Assembly: GCA_965248805.1 (NCBI GenBank)
Contig: CBDFKJ010000009.1
Location: forward strand, 868,001-932,000
DNA length: 64,000 nt
Direction of reading: 5' to 3'
From: CBDFKJ01 sp965248805
Lineage (GTDB): Bacteria; Pseudomonadota; Alphaproteobacteria; UBA6615
Part shown: positions 27,884 through 35,204 of the stretch, one piece after another
Position numbering within the stretch: the first letter of the stretch is position 1
How the letters are laid out: every line of letters starts with the position of its first letter
Made by a program: the position numbers and the translations under genes
Notes under the pieces: generated by a model
Databases searched by the model: none
Told to the model about the DNA's origin: nothing
The model's input: the letters and a program-made list of their open reading frames with translations, nothing else

Positions 27884-29352
27884 ACGACAACGTACCGGCA
27901 CCCTTGATCGACGGCGCGACGGGGCCGTGGGAAATCGTGATCGGCATCGAGGTACACGCCCAGGTGGTCTCGCGGGCGAAGTTGTTCTCCGGCGCCGCCA
28001 CTGCCTTCGGTGCCGAACCCAACGCGCAGGTGAGCACCATCGACGCGGCGATGCCGGGCATGTTGCCGGTCATCAATGGCGAGTGCGTTCGCCAGGCGGT
28101 GCGCACGGGATTGGGGCTTCAGGCCAAGATCAATCTGCACTCGGTTTTCGACCGCAAGAACTACTTCTATCCCGACTTGCCGCCCGGCTATCAGATCAGC
28201 CAGTACAAGCAGCCGATCGTCGGCGAAGGCGAAGTGGTGATCGATCTCGCCGACGGCGGCGCGCGTGCGATCGGCATCGAACGGCTGCATCTGGAGCAGG
28301 ACGCGGGCAAGTCGCTGCACGATCAGCACCCGGCCAAATCCTACATCGACCTCAACCGTGCCGGCGTGGCGCTGATGGAGATCGTCTCCAAGCCCGATCT
28401 GCGTTCGAGCGCGGAGGCCTCGATCTATGTCGAGAAGCTGCGCTCGATCCTGCGCTATCTCGGCACCTGCGACGGCAACATGGCGGAGGGTTCGCTGCGC
28501 GCGGACGTCAACGTCTCGGTGCGCCGACCGGGAGACGACCTGGGCACCCGCTGCGAGATCAAAAACGTCAATTCCATCCGCTTCATCCGCCAGGCGATCG
28601 ACTACGAGGCGCGGCGCCAGATCGAAATTCTCGAGGACGGCGGCCAGATCGAGCAGCAGACCCGGCTGTTCGACTCTTCCCAAGGCACGACGCGGCCGAT
28701 GCGCTCGAAGGAAGAGGCGCACGACTATCGCTACCTTCCCGATCCCGATTTGTTGCCGTTGGAACTCGAACTGAGCCTGGTCGATGAGCTGGCCGTGTCG
28801 TTGCCGGAGCTCCCGGACGTCAAACGGACGCGTTTCATCGACGACTACGGGTTATCCGCCTACGATGCGGGCGTCCTGGTCGCCGAGCGTGCCACCGCCG
28901 ACTATTACGAGGCCGTGGTCACCGGCAAGCGCGACGCCAAGCTCGCGGCCAACTGGGTGATCTCCGAACTGTTCGGCCGCCTCAACCGCGAGGATCTGGA
29001 TATCGCCGACAGCCCCGTCACGGCGGCGCGGCTTGGCGGGCTGCTGGACCTGATCGCCGACGACACCATCTCCGGGCGCATCGCCAAGGACGTGTTCGCC
29101 GAGATGTTCGAAACCGGCAGAGATGCCGATGTCATCGTCGCAGAAAAGGGTCTCAAGCAGATTACCGATACCGGTGAATTGGCTTCCATTGTCGATCGGG
29201 TGCTTGCCGACAATCCGGACCAGATGGAGCAGCTCAAATCCGGCCAGTCCAAGGTGATGGGCTGGCTGGTCGGCCAGGTGATGAAGGCGAGCCAGGGCAA
29301 GGCCAACCCCACGCTCGTGAACGAGCTGCTGCGTGCGAAGGTCGACGGATAG
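27880..29352 (+). CDS. gatB: Amidotransferase subunit B
   Basis: Kinase/transferase subunit that phosphorylates the tRNA-bound Glu/Asp and receives ammonia from GatA. 490 residues from ATG 27880 (ATGA overlap with the gatA stop), preferred over an upstream GTG at 27871. Features: WEIVIGIEVHAQ, FDRKNYFYPDLPPGYQISQY, EQDAGKSLHDQHP and RADVNVSVRRPG; the YqeY-like tail ends MGWLVGQVMKASQGKANP. All three gat genes are in one operon. Confidence 0.97.
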   Translation: MNDNVPAPLIDGATGPWEIVIGIEVHAQVVSRAKLFSGAATAFGAEPNAQVSTIDAAMPGMLPVINGECVRQAVRTGLGLQAKINLHSVFDRKNYFYPDLPPGYQISQYKQPIVGEGEVVIDLADGGARAIGIERLHLEQDAGKSLHDQHPAKSYIDLNRAGVALMEIVSKPDLRSSAEASIYVEKLRSILRYLGTCDGNMAEGSLRADVNVSVRRPGDDLGTRCEIKNVNSIRFIRQAIDYEARRQIEILEDGGQIEQQTRLFDSSQGTTRPMRSKEEAHDYRYLPDPDLLPLELELSLVDELAVSLPELPDVKRTRFIDDYGLSAYDAGVLVAERATADYYEAVVTGKRDAKLAANWVISELFGRLNREDLDIADSPVTAARLGGLLDLIADDTISGRIAKDVFAEMFETGRDADVIVAEKGLKQITDTGELASIVDRVLADNPDQMEQLKSGQSKVMGWLVGQVMKASQGKANPTLVNELLRAKVDG

Positions 29353-29357
29353 CGGCT

Positions 29358-30557
29358 CTAGCCGATAACCCCCAGCGTGTGCCCGACCTTGGCGAAGGCG
29401 GCGATGGCGCGGTCAAGATCGTCGCGGCTGTGCGCCGCCGACATTTGGGTGCGGATGCGGGCTTCCCCCTGCGGCGCGACGGGATAGGCGAAGCCGACAA
29501 CATAGACGCCTTCATCGAGCAGTTGTGCCGCCAAGCGTTGCGCCAGTGTCGCCTCGCCCAGCATGATCGGAATAATGGGGTGCGAGCCGGGCAACAGCTT
29601 GAAGTCAAGTTTCTCCATTGCGGCGCGAAAGTATTGCGAATTGTCGTTCAATCGCCGGCGCAACGCATCGCTCGCCGACAGCATCTCCAGCACCTTGAGA
29701 GAGGTGGCGGCGATCACGGGTGCGAGCGAATTGGAGAACAGATAAGGCCGTGAACGTTGTCGCAGCCACGCCACGATCGGTCCGCTGCCTGACGTGAAGC
29801 CGCCGGACGCCCCGCCCAGCGCCTTGCCCAATGTGCCGGTGATGATGTCGACGCGATCGGCAACGCCGTGATGCTCGGGCGTGCCGCGTCCGCCCCCGCC
29901 CAGTACGCCGATGCCGTGGGAATCGTCGACCATGACGAGCGCGTCATAACGCTCTGCCAGGTCGCAGATCGCCGGCAGGTTGGCCATGGCGCCATCCATG
30001 GAAAAGACACCGTCCGTGGCGATCAGGCGCATCCGACAATCCTTGCTGCTCTTCAAACACGCTTCGAGCTCAGCCATGTCGGAATTCGCGTAGCGCAGGC
30101 GCCGCGCCTTGCACAGGCGGATGCCGTCGATGATGCTGGCGTGGTTGAGGGCGTCCGACAGGATCGCGTCCTCCGTGCCCAGAAGCGTTTCGAACAGGCC
30201 CGTATTGGCGTCGAAGCAGGACTAGTAGAGCGTCGTATTTTCGGTCCCCAGGAAACGGCTCAGCGCCGCCTCCAGGTCGACGTGTGGCGTCTGCGTTCCA
30301 CAGATGAAACGCACCGACGACATGCCGAAGCCGTAGCGGTCGAGCGCGTCCTTGGCGGCCTCAATCAATGCCGGATGCGATGACAGACCGAGATAATTGT
30401 TGGCGCACAGGTTGATCACATCGCGCGGCGGCGGCCCGGCCACTCCGACGACAGCACCCTGCGGCGAAGTCAGTACGCGCTCGTCCTTAAACAGGCCCTG
30501 CTGTTTCAGCGCCTCCGTTTCCGCATGCAGTTTGTTCCAGGAACGCTTTGGGCGTCA
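29358..30557 (-). pseudogene. kbl: 2-amino-3-ketobutyrate CoA ligase (Kbl), broken
   Basis: PLP enzyme of threonine breakdown (glycine C-acetyltransferase), normally paired with tdh, which is not adjacent here. Probable GTG start at 30557 (TPKAFLEQ). A frame change near 30540 is needed to reach NKLHAETEALKQQGLFKDERVL. The frame then reads INLCANNYLGLSSHP and TENTTLY and meets TAG at 30222-30224, where a small residue (Ser/Ala) would be expected before SCFDANTGLFE. The rest is intact, with VMVDDSHGIGVLG and the PLP-lysine region GTLGKALGG. Two lesions make function unlikely; a sequencing error could explain one. Confidence 0.87.
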
Positions 30558-30585
30558 CGCGACACTCCCGGCGGCTCTGGCTTGC

Positions 30586-30954
30586 TCACTCGTCCTTGGT
30601 CAACACCAGGATATACCCGTTGGGGTCCTCGATGCCCAATTCGCGCAAGCCATAGGGCAAGGACTTCGGTCCCCAGCGGATATTGACCTTGCCCCGTAAT
30701 TTATCCGCCCAGGCGTCGACGTCATCGACGAACACGAACAGCATGCCGCTGAAGGTCGGCGCGGGCTGGCCGGGCAGGGCGTGGGCGAATAGCCAGATCC
30801 GCGCTTCGCCCAGCGCAACCTCGGCCCAAGTGGTGCGGCCATTGTCTTCCTTGTACTCGCCGGTTTGCTCGAACCCGAGAGTATCGACGTAAAAGTCGAT
30901 CGTCGCAGGCATGTCCGGGGCGAACAGGCTGGGGGCGAGTGGCGAACGTTTCAC
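30586..30954 (-). CDS. VOC-family (glyoxalase/bleomycin-resistance fold) protein
   Basis: 122 residues with the beta-alpha-beta-beta-beta repeat pattern of the vicinal oxygen chelate fold: PATIDFYVDTLGFEQTGEY in the first half, FVFVDDVDAWADKLRGKV and the closing GLRELGIEDPNGYILVLTK in the second. Members include glyoxalase I, dioxygenases and antibiotic-binding proteins; the substrate here is not predictable. The ATG at 30954 opens PLAPSLFAPDMPA. It is the last host gene before the prophage. Confidence 0.85.
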   Translation of the reverse strand: MKRSPLAPSLFAPDMPATIDFYVDTLGFEQTGEYKEDNGRTTWAEVALGEARIWLFAHALPGQPAPTFSGMLFVFVDDVDAWADKLRGKVNIRWGPKSLPYGLRELGIEDPNGYILVLTKDE

Positions 30955-31087
30955 GTTTGATCTCCTGCTGGTAGCCGGTGCCGGTGCTGGAACTCTATGG
31001 CGGGGCCGCTCAGGCTGTCGAGCGTCTCGGGACGAGTGCGCTCGCGCGTATTGCCGGTGCCGGCCGAAAGCCTTATGTAGCGCCCAT

Positions 31088-31128
31088 CGGGGCGTAGCTC
31101 AGTCTGGCAGAGCGCCGGCTTTGGGAGC
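31088..31128 (+). tRNA. tRNA-Pro (TGG), 5' half only, at the prophage left junction
   Basis: CGGGGCG acceptor strand (31088-31094), TA, D arm GCTC-AGTCTGGCA-GAGC (31097-31113), anticodon stem CCGGC and loop TTTGGGA (31120-31126, anticodon TGG) match a proline tRNA. After about GC at 31127-31128 the similarity stops: there is no variable loop, no TTC-containing T arm and no acceptor partner strand. The integrase gene ends 4 bases further on. The anticodon loop is therefore the likely attachment core; the 3' half should be at the other prophage end, outside the window. Confidence 0.85.
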
Positions 31129-31131
31129 CTG

Positions 31132-32199
31132 CTACCGACCGCCGTTTTTCCTTTTCGTTGCAACAGCTTCGTCGAAGGCGCTGGCGTCGCTATGACGTAA
31201 TTCTGCCGCGACGGCCTCTACCGCGGTCCGCTTCGCCGACACGTCTCTGGTGATGTAGCGCAGCGTGGTAGCGATGTGCTCGTGCCCCAGGACTTGGCGA
31301 ACCACGTCGATCGGGACGCCGGCCCGCACCATCATGGACGCGCTCGTATGGCGCAGATCATGCCACCGAAAGTCTGTGATGCAGGCGCGGCTCTTGGTCG
31401 ATGCCCAGGCTTTCTTCCACGACTTGATCGCCTTGCCCTTGTAGGTGAACACAGGCCCGGTCGACCTGGGCCGCATGTTTGCCAGGATGATCACGGCGCG
31501 CTGCGCCAGCGGCACGGTTAGGGGTTTGCCTCCGGGCGTGCGGGACTTGACCATGATGTTGATCTCGCTACCTGCGAGGTTCACCTGCGACCAGTCCAAC
31601 CCAATCATGTTGCCGAGTCGGATGCCGGTCAACAGCGACAGCTCGATAGCAGGCGCGAGGTGAGGGGGCGCGCAACCTGTTAGGCGCTCGGCTTCCTCTA
31701 CCGTCAGTATGCGGTCGCGCGGTGCGGGCTCGCGGGTAAGGTGCGACTTCCAGTTCGGCATCGACACGGCAACGCCCCACGCATCGCGTGCCCGGCGCAG
31801 GACGGCGCGCAGCAGCACCAGTTCGCGGTTCGTCGAGGCGTTGGAGACTTCGCCGCGGCGAACGGCGACGTAGTTAGCGGTAGCGCCGTCTGTGATGGCG
31901 CTCAGCATCAGGTCGCCCAGCCCCTTGAGCAAACGCTGCAGGCGCCATTGGATGTCATAGGCGCTGGGCAGGTCACGGGCGTGCTCGATCCAGTAGCGAG
32001 CGAACGCGGGATCCAACGTGAGCTCAGGCTTTGCGCCGCCCGTGACGGATTGCACGAATGCATCGTGTCTCGCCTTCGCCTCGATCAGGAGCGCTTGGTC
32101 ACGGTCCGCAGTGCCAGTGCTTCGGCGAACCCGATCACCGCCCCGCAGCGTGAAGTCGTAGTACCAATTGGGCGACCCTTTTTGCTTGTAGATGGGCAT
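31132..32199 (-). CDS. int: Tyrosine-recombinase integrase
   Basis: Catalyses prophage integration and excision. 355 residues: N-terminal arm-binding segment (KGSPNWYYDFTLRGGDRVRRSTGT), SAM-like core-binding domain, then catalytic domain with Arg in LLTGIRLGNMIGLDW, the HDLRHTSASMM box, His in VLGHEHIATT and nucleophilic Tyr in LRYITRD. Its 3' end abuts the tRNA-Pro half, the usual position for an integrase next to its own attachment site. The 5' end overlaps the HTH gene. Confidence 0.96.
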   Translation of the reverse strand: MPIYKQKGSPNWYYDFTLRGGDRVRRSTGTADRDQALLIEAKARHDAFVQSVTGGAKPELTLDPAFARYWIEHARDLPSAYDIQWRLQRLLKGLGDLMLSAITDGATANYVAVRRGEVSNASTNRELVLLRAVLRRARDAWGVAVSMPNWKSHLTREPAPRDRILTVEEAERLTGCAPPHLAPAIELSLLTGIRLGNMIGLDWSQVNLAGSEINIMVKSRTPGGKPLTVPLAQRAVIILANMRPRSTGPVFTYKGKAIKSWKKAWASTKSRACITDFRWHDLRHTSASMMVRAGVPIDVVRQVLGHEHIATTLRYITRDVSAKRTAVEAVAAELRHSDASAFDEAVATKRKNGGR

Positions 32200-32369
32200 G
32201 TCGCCTTCCTCCGCTGCAAAAAATCCTCCACGTCTGCCAGTAGAAACTTCCGTCGTCGGCCAACAAGAACATACGGTAGGTCGCCATTATTTATGGCTTG
32301 GCGGAGTATTTTCGTACAGTAGCCGGTTTCCTCAGCGATGGCTTTGAGCGTATAGGTTCTGATGTTCAT
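32085..32369 (-). CDS. Excisionase-like HTH (MerR/HTH_17) protein
   Basis: 94 residues; the N-terminal 50 (TLKAIAEETGYCTKILRQAINNGDLPYVLVGRRRKFLLADVEDFLQRR) form a winged-helix excisionase-type DNA-binding domain. It overlaps the integrase start by 115 bases, an arrangement seen for xis-int pairs. Probably directs excision or regulates int. The C-terminal 40 residues, lying in the overlap, are not recognisable. Confidence 0.75.
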   Translation of the reverse strand: MNIRTYTLKAIAEETGYCTKILRQAINNGDLPYVLVGRRRKFLLADVEDFLQRRKATCPSTSKKGRPIGTTTSRCGAVIGFAEALALRTVTKRS

Positions 32370-32408
32370 CGCCGCACCTGGACGTGGTCCGTGTTGGTGC
32401 GCCGGAAG

Positions 32409-32573
32409 TCAGAGATGGCGATACCGGGGATCATAATCGCTCATGAGCGCATCAATGAACTTCCGCTTCACGGAGTTGAACTGGTTGCGGCACCGGGCCG
32501 AACAGAACCGCTTGGCATAGGCGCCGCGCCTTGCCGGCGCGAACTCCACCGTGCACCAGGGGCATTCCGTCAT
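32409..32573 (-). CDS. Small Cys4 zinc-finger-like protein
   Basis: 54 residues from ATG 32573 (ATGA overlap with the DUF5131 stop). Two cysteine pairs, CPWC and FCSARC, separated by about 16 residues resemble the small zinc-binding domains common in phage genes (CxxC...CSxxC). The following QFNSVKRKFIDALMSDYD is charged. Function unknown; possibly nucleic-acid or protein binding. Confidence 0.6.
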   Translation of the reverse strand: MTECPWCTVEFAPARRGAYAKRFCSARCRNQFNSVKRKFIDALMSDYDPRYRHL

Positions 32574-33505
32574 TGCGGGTACTCGTCCCACGTCCTGCGG
32601 TCCAGGTGGCGGCCAGCGAGACGCTTACCGACATGGGCCATCGCCGGCTGACACCGGCCCCACGGGTGACGCACGGCGCTAGGCACGACGTCGGCGCGGA
32701 ACGCGGCATCGTTCGGCACCCACGTGCCCCATTGCTTGAAGAAGAACGGCACGCCAACCGCCTGGCATTGATCGCGGAGCCCTCGCGCCCACTCGGGGTG
32801 CATGGGCCGCGCGCCCGAACCAGACTCGCCTCCGACGATGACCCAATGGATCGGCGATGGCACGCCGTCCGGCACATCTACCGGGCCGTCCATGTCGAAT
32901 ATTGCCACCTGCGCCAGCAGCGGCTCCGCCGAGACGAACCGCACCGCGGCCGGCGTTTCCAGCAACGGTGGGATGCGCTCGTTCGCCCGCGCCTGATCCT
33001 CGACGCTGACGCCGAGCCATACGTTGGGCAGAGGCTTTGTCACCGCACCGGGATCAATGCCAAACAATCGCTCCGCTTCATGTCGGATGCCGACACGAAT
33101 GCACGTGGCGCCGACGCTGAGGTAATCCTTCGCCCGCTCCGGACGCTTGGTCAGCACCTGAAACGTATGTTGCGGACATAAGGCCATCACCGCGAACACG
33201 CCGTCGATCCACTCGTCGGGCACGGCCTCGTGAAACAGGTCGCCGTGTGCGCAGACGAAAACTCGCCTCGGCTCCCGCCAGTGAAGCGGTTGATCGAGCC
33301 ATTCCTCGTTCAGCCGGACCTCGCCCGTCCAAACCGGCCCGGCCTTGCTTGGCTCCGTCAACCCAACGCGTGACGGATGGTTCCGCAGCCGGCCTCCGGC
33401 GAGCTTCATCGCGTAGCAGTTGGTGCAGCCGGGCGAGACCACCGAGCAACCCGTAACCGGGTTCCACGTCGCGTCGGTCCACTCGATCTTGGTGCCGTCA
33501 GCCAT
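32570..33505 (-). CDS. DUF5131 / phage Gp37-Gp68 family protein
   Basis: 311 residues from ATG 33505 (MADGTKIEWTDATWNPVTGC). Cysteines 20, 27 and 30 (GCSVVSPGCTNCYA) form a radical-SAM-like cluster motif; AHGDLFHEAVPDEWIDGVFAVM, FQVLTKRPER, NVWLGVSVEDQ, FVSAEPLL and IVGGESG are the family's conserved blocks. The family is common in phages; its reaction is not known to me. It sits in the leftward early operon, overlapping its neighbours at both ends. Confidence 0.88.
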   Translation of the reverse strand: MADGTKIEWTDATWNPVTGCSVVSPGCTNCYAMKLAGGRLRNHPSRVGLTEPSKAGPVWTGEVRLNEEWLDQPLHWREPRRVFVCAHGDLFHEAVPDEWIDGVFAVMALCPQHTFQVLTKRPERAKDYLSVGATCIRVGIRHEAERLFGIDPGAVTKPLPNVWLGVSVEDQARANERIPPLLETPAAVRFVSAEPLLAQVAIFDMDGPVDVPDGVPSPIHWVIVGGESGSGARPMHPEWARGLRDQCQAVGVPFFFKQWGTWVPNDAAFRADVVPSAVRHPWGRCQPAMAHVGKRLAGRHLDRRTWDEYPQ

Positions 33506-33818
33506 GCCGGGGCTCAGCTCCGTCGTGCCGGATGCGTCCACGGTAGGTAAGGTTCCACCTCCGCCGACGGTTGATTTGCATTTTCGCGTCAACCGCTTCC
33601 GCAAGATCGCCGCCGGTTATTTCCGCTACGCCCATCAGAACAATGACCACATCGGCGACCTCCATCATTATGTCGTGGTGTCGCGGATCTGGCGTGGTCA
33701 CTGCACGCAGCAACTCTGCCATCTCTTCGTTTGCGCGCGCCGTCATGCGTGCAAGACTTGGCGGCTTTCCGAACGTCTTGGCGCGCCATTCCTCAATTGT
33801 CCGCTGCGTCTCTCTCAC
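33498..33818 (-). CDS. MazG-like nucleotide pyrophosphohydrolase
   Basis: 106 residues from GTG 33818 (GTGA overlap with the preceding stop). Contains the metal-binding pattern EEMAELLRAV followed by MMEVADVVIVLMGVAE, i.e. two acidic helices (ExxE and ExxD) of all-alpha NTP pyrophosphohydrolases, and a terminal KMQINRRRRW segment. Phage members hydrolyse dNTPs or alarmone-like nucleotides. The longer upstream open frame is judged spurious because the coding signal moves to another frame there. Confidence 0.7.
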   Translation of the reverse strand: MRETQRTIEEWRAKTFGKPPSLARMTARANEEMAELLRAVTTPDPRHHDIMMEVADVVIVLMGVAEITGGDLAEAVDAKMQINRRRRWNLTYRGRIRHDGAEPRHG

Positions 33819-34000
33819 GCCTTTGCTCTCTTGAGTTCGACGCGGCGCGCGGCCTCGGCTTGCCTGAGCGTCGCCTGCTGATCGTCCGACAGTGCTTCGT
33901 AGTGCCCACGGTTCTCCGTCTTGAAGTCTGAGATGGCGATGCCGGTGGGCGCGCTCGCGTAGGCACCCATCGCTCGTGTGACGAACGCTTCGGACGGCAA
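33815..34000 (-). CDS. Hypothetical phage protein
   Basis: 61 residues from TTG 34000, ending AARRVELKRAKA and overlapping the MazG-like gene by GTGA. Acidic/charged, no recognised family. The frame stays open upstream to about 34100 without a convincing start, while a different frame opens at ATG 34161 (MTALQQLDQRDDDG, overlapping the next gene by ATGA). The real gene may therefore run 34161-33815 with a frameshift in between. Confidence 0.4.
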   Translation of the reverse strand: MPSEAFVTRAMGAYASAPTGIAISDFKTENRGHYEALSDDQQATLRQAEAARRVELKRAKA

Positions 34001-34157
34001 ATCCGATGTCGCATTTTTCGCATCGCGCGCGGGCGGTACCGCGGCGCCCTGCGACGCCGCCGCAGTGGCGCGTGATACGTGGTTTCGCCCGCGCAGGGAT
34101 TTGTGAGGCGGCCCAGGCGGCCATCATCGTCGCGCTGGTCAAGCTGCTGTAGCGCCG

Positions 34158-34505
34158 TCATGCGCCATCTCCCGTCGCCCTGGCAATGGCGGCGCGGTTG
34201 GCGTCGATCAGGGCGTTGTACTCGGCCAGTCCTTTGCCTTCCGCTGGGTCAGTAATTTCTCCGGCACTGTTCGTGATGCTGTCGTAGATGACGTCGCGCT
34301 CGGCGATCAGCGTCCGGTTGCTCGCCTTCAGCGCCTCCAGCATCTCGGGCGCGGCCGCGATCAGGCGCGCGTTGGCTTCGACGGTGGTTTTCTCCGAGAC
34401 ATAGCCCCACAGTGCGACGAGAGGCGTGTCACCGGCATTGATGAATTGCGGCTGGCCCCAGTCACTTCGGTCTACGCGCCAAGGCCCAGGCGTGTGCTCA
34501 GCCAT
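34158..34505 (-). CDS. Phage hypothetical protein (HTPGPW family)
   Basis: 115 residues from ATG 34505. The N-terminal EHTPGPWRV and the segment NARLIAAAPEMLEALKAS are hallmarks of a very common small phage early-protein family of unknown function. The remainder is helical and charged. It overlaps its neighbours at both ends by ATGA, indicating translational coupling in the leftward operon. Confidence 0.7.
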   Translation of the reverse strand: MAEHTPGPWRVDRSDWGQPQFINAGDTPLVALWGYVSEKTTVEANARLIAAAPEMLEALKASNRTLIAERDVIYDSITNSAGEITDPAEGKGLAEYNALIDANRAAIARATGDGA

Positions 34506-34819
34506 CACGCCGCCTCTTTCGAGCACGAGAACGCCGCGCCCATCGCTAGCGCGTATTCCGCCTCACGCTGGCGCTCGAACCACTCCCGCCGCAGCATCAC
34601 CTCGCCGTCGACGCTCACCGCGTCCCAATCGGAGCTGACGCCCAGCAGGCGCTCGCCCGGCTTAAGCCACGACCACTGGTGGACCTGCGCTAGCGCTTCG
34701 CCCGCCGATGCGGCCCAGAACGGCGTGACCTCAAGGTCGCCGTCGAGGTTGATCCAGTCGACGTAGAAGCGCTTGTGAAGCGGCTGCCAGCGGAGATCGC
34801 GTTTGAGAGTGGCGGGCAT
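34505..34819 (-). CDS. Phage hypothetical protein, first leftward early gene
   Basis: 104 residues from ATG 34819 (PATLKRDLRWQPLHKRFYVDWINLDGD). No recognised domain. It is the promoter-proximal gene of the leftward early operon: the two operator-like sites at 34850-34887 lie 31-68 bases upstream of its start. Ends with TGA overlapping the ATG of the next gene. Confidence 0.6.
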   Translation of the reverse strand: MPATLKRDLRWQPLHKRFYVDWINLDGDLEVTPFWAASAGEALAQVHQWSWLKPGERLLGVSSDWDAVSVDGEVMLRREWFERQREAEYALAMGAAFSCSKEAA

Positions 34820-34849
34820 GGGTTCCTCCAACGGGGTGGTGGAGCACAT

Positions 34850-34887
34850 CAACCATACCGGTGGATTCATGTCAACCGTATTGGTGG
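34850..34887. promoter_or_regulatory. Leftward (OL-like) operators
   Basis: Two 15-bp sites with dyad character, CAACC-ATACC-GGTGG (34850-34864) and CAACC-GTATT-GGTGG (34873-34887), have centres 23 bp apart. They share the CAACC-N5-GGTKG pattern of the three sites between cI and cro. On the minus strand the second site contains TTGACA, a good -35 hexamer directed at the leftward early genes. A third, weaker match may exist at 34828-34842. Confidence 0.7.
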
Positions 34888-35006
34888 TATTCGACTCCCA
34901 CTATCTTTACACCCCACTTCTCGCGACGAAACGCTGCGTCAGAAGGGCCTTGTGCTACGCTCTAAGGGGGTGGAACGAGCCGTAGTCAGGAGTGGGGCTC
35001 GGAGCC

Positions 35007-35204
35007 CTATTTGTTGTTGATCTCGACCTGCGGTTCTGCCACCAGGGTTTCAATAGTCTGCGTGGTCGGAAATATGACAGTGGCGTTTTTCATGGCATCG
35101 GCGAGGTTGCCATACACTGCCGATGAATCCATACGTGCAAAATCGGCTGTCGCGTTTTCATGGTAATAGAAACTGACGTCAGCGCTCTCCGTCTTTAGCC
35201 TCAT
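35007..35204 (-). CDS. Small protein paired with the SDH-type protease
   Basis: 65 residues (MRLKTESADVSFYYHENATADFARMDSSAVYGN...), ATGA overlap with the end of the protease gene, so the two are translationally coupled. No domain recognised. Its AT content and AAA/AAT codons differ from the GC-rich phage neighbours, as for its partner, suggesting the pair arrived together. Could be an inhibitor, adaptor or substrate of the protease; this is speculation. Confidence 0.65.
   Translation of the reverse strand: MRLKTESADVSFYYHENATADFARMDSSAVYGNLADAMKNATVIFPTTQTIETLVAEPQVEINNK

Noticed and set aside
23732..30224. Amber codon read-through or reassignment, because two host genes have in-frame TAG
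   Set aside because: fabD, mltG, gmk, ndk and gatB all end in TAG as their normal stop, and both affected genes carry a second, unrelated lesion, so they are better read as pseudogenes.
31088..31165. Complete tRNA-Pro gene
   Set aside because: No T arm, variable loop or 3' acceptor strand can be found after the anticodon loop; the sequence is the integrase 3' region.
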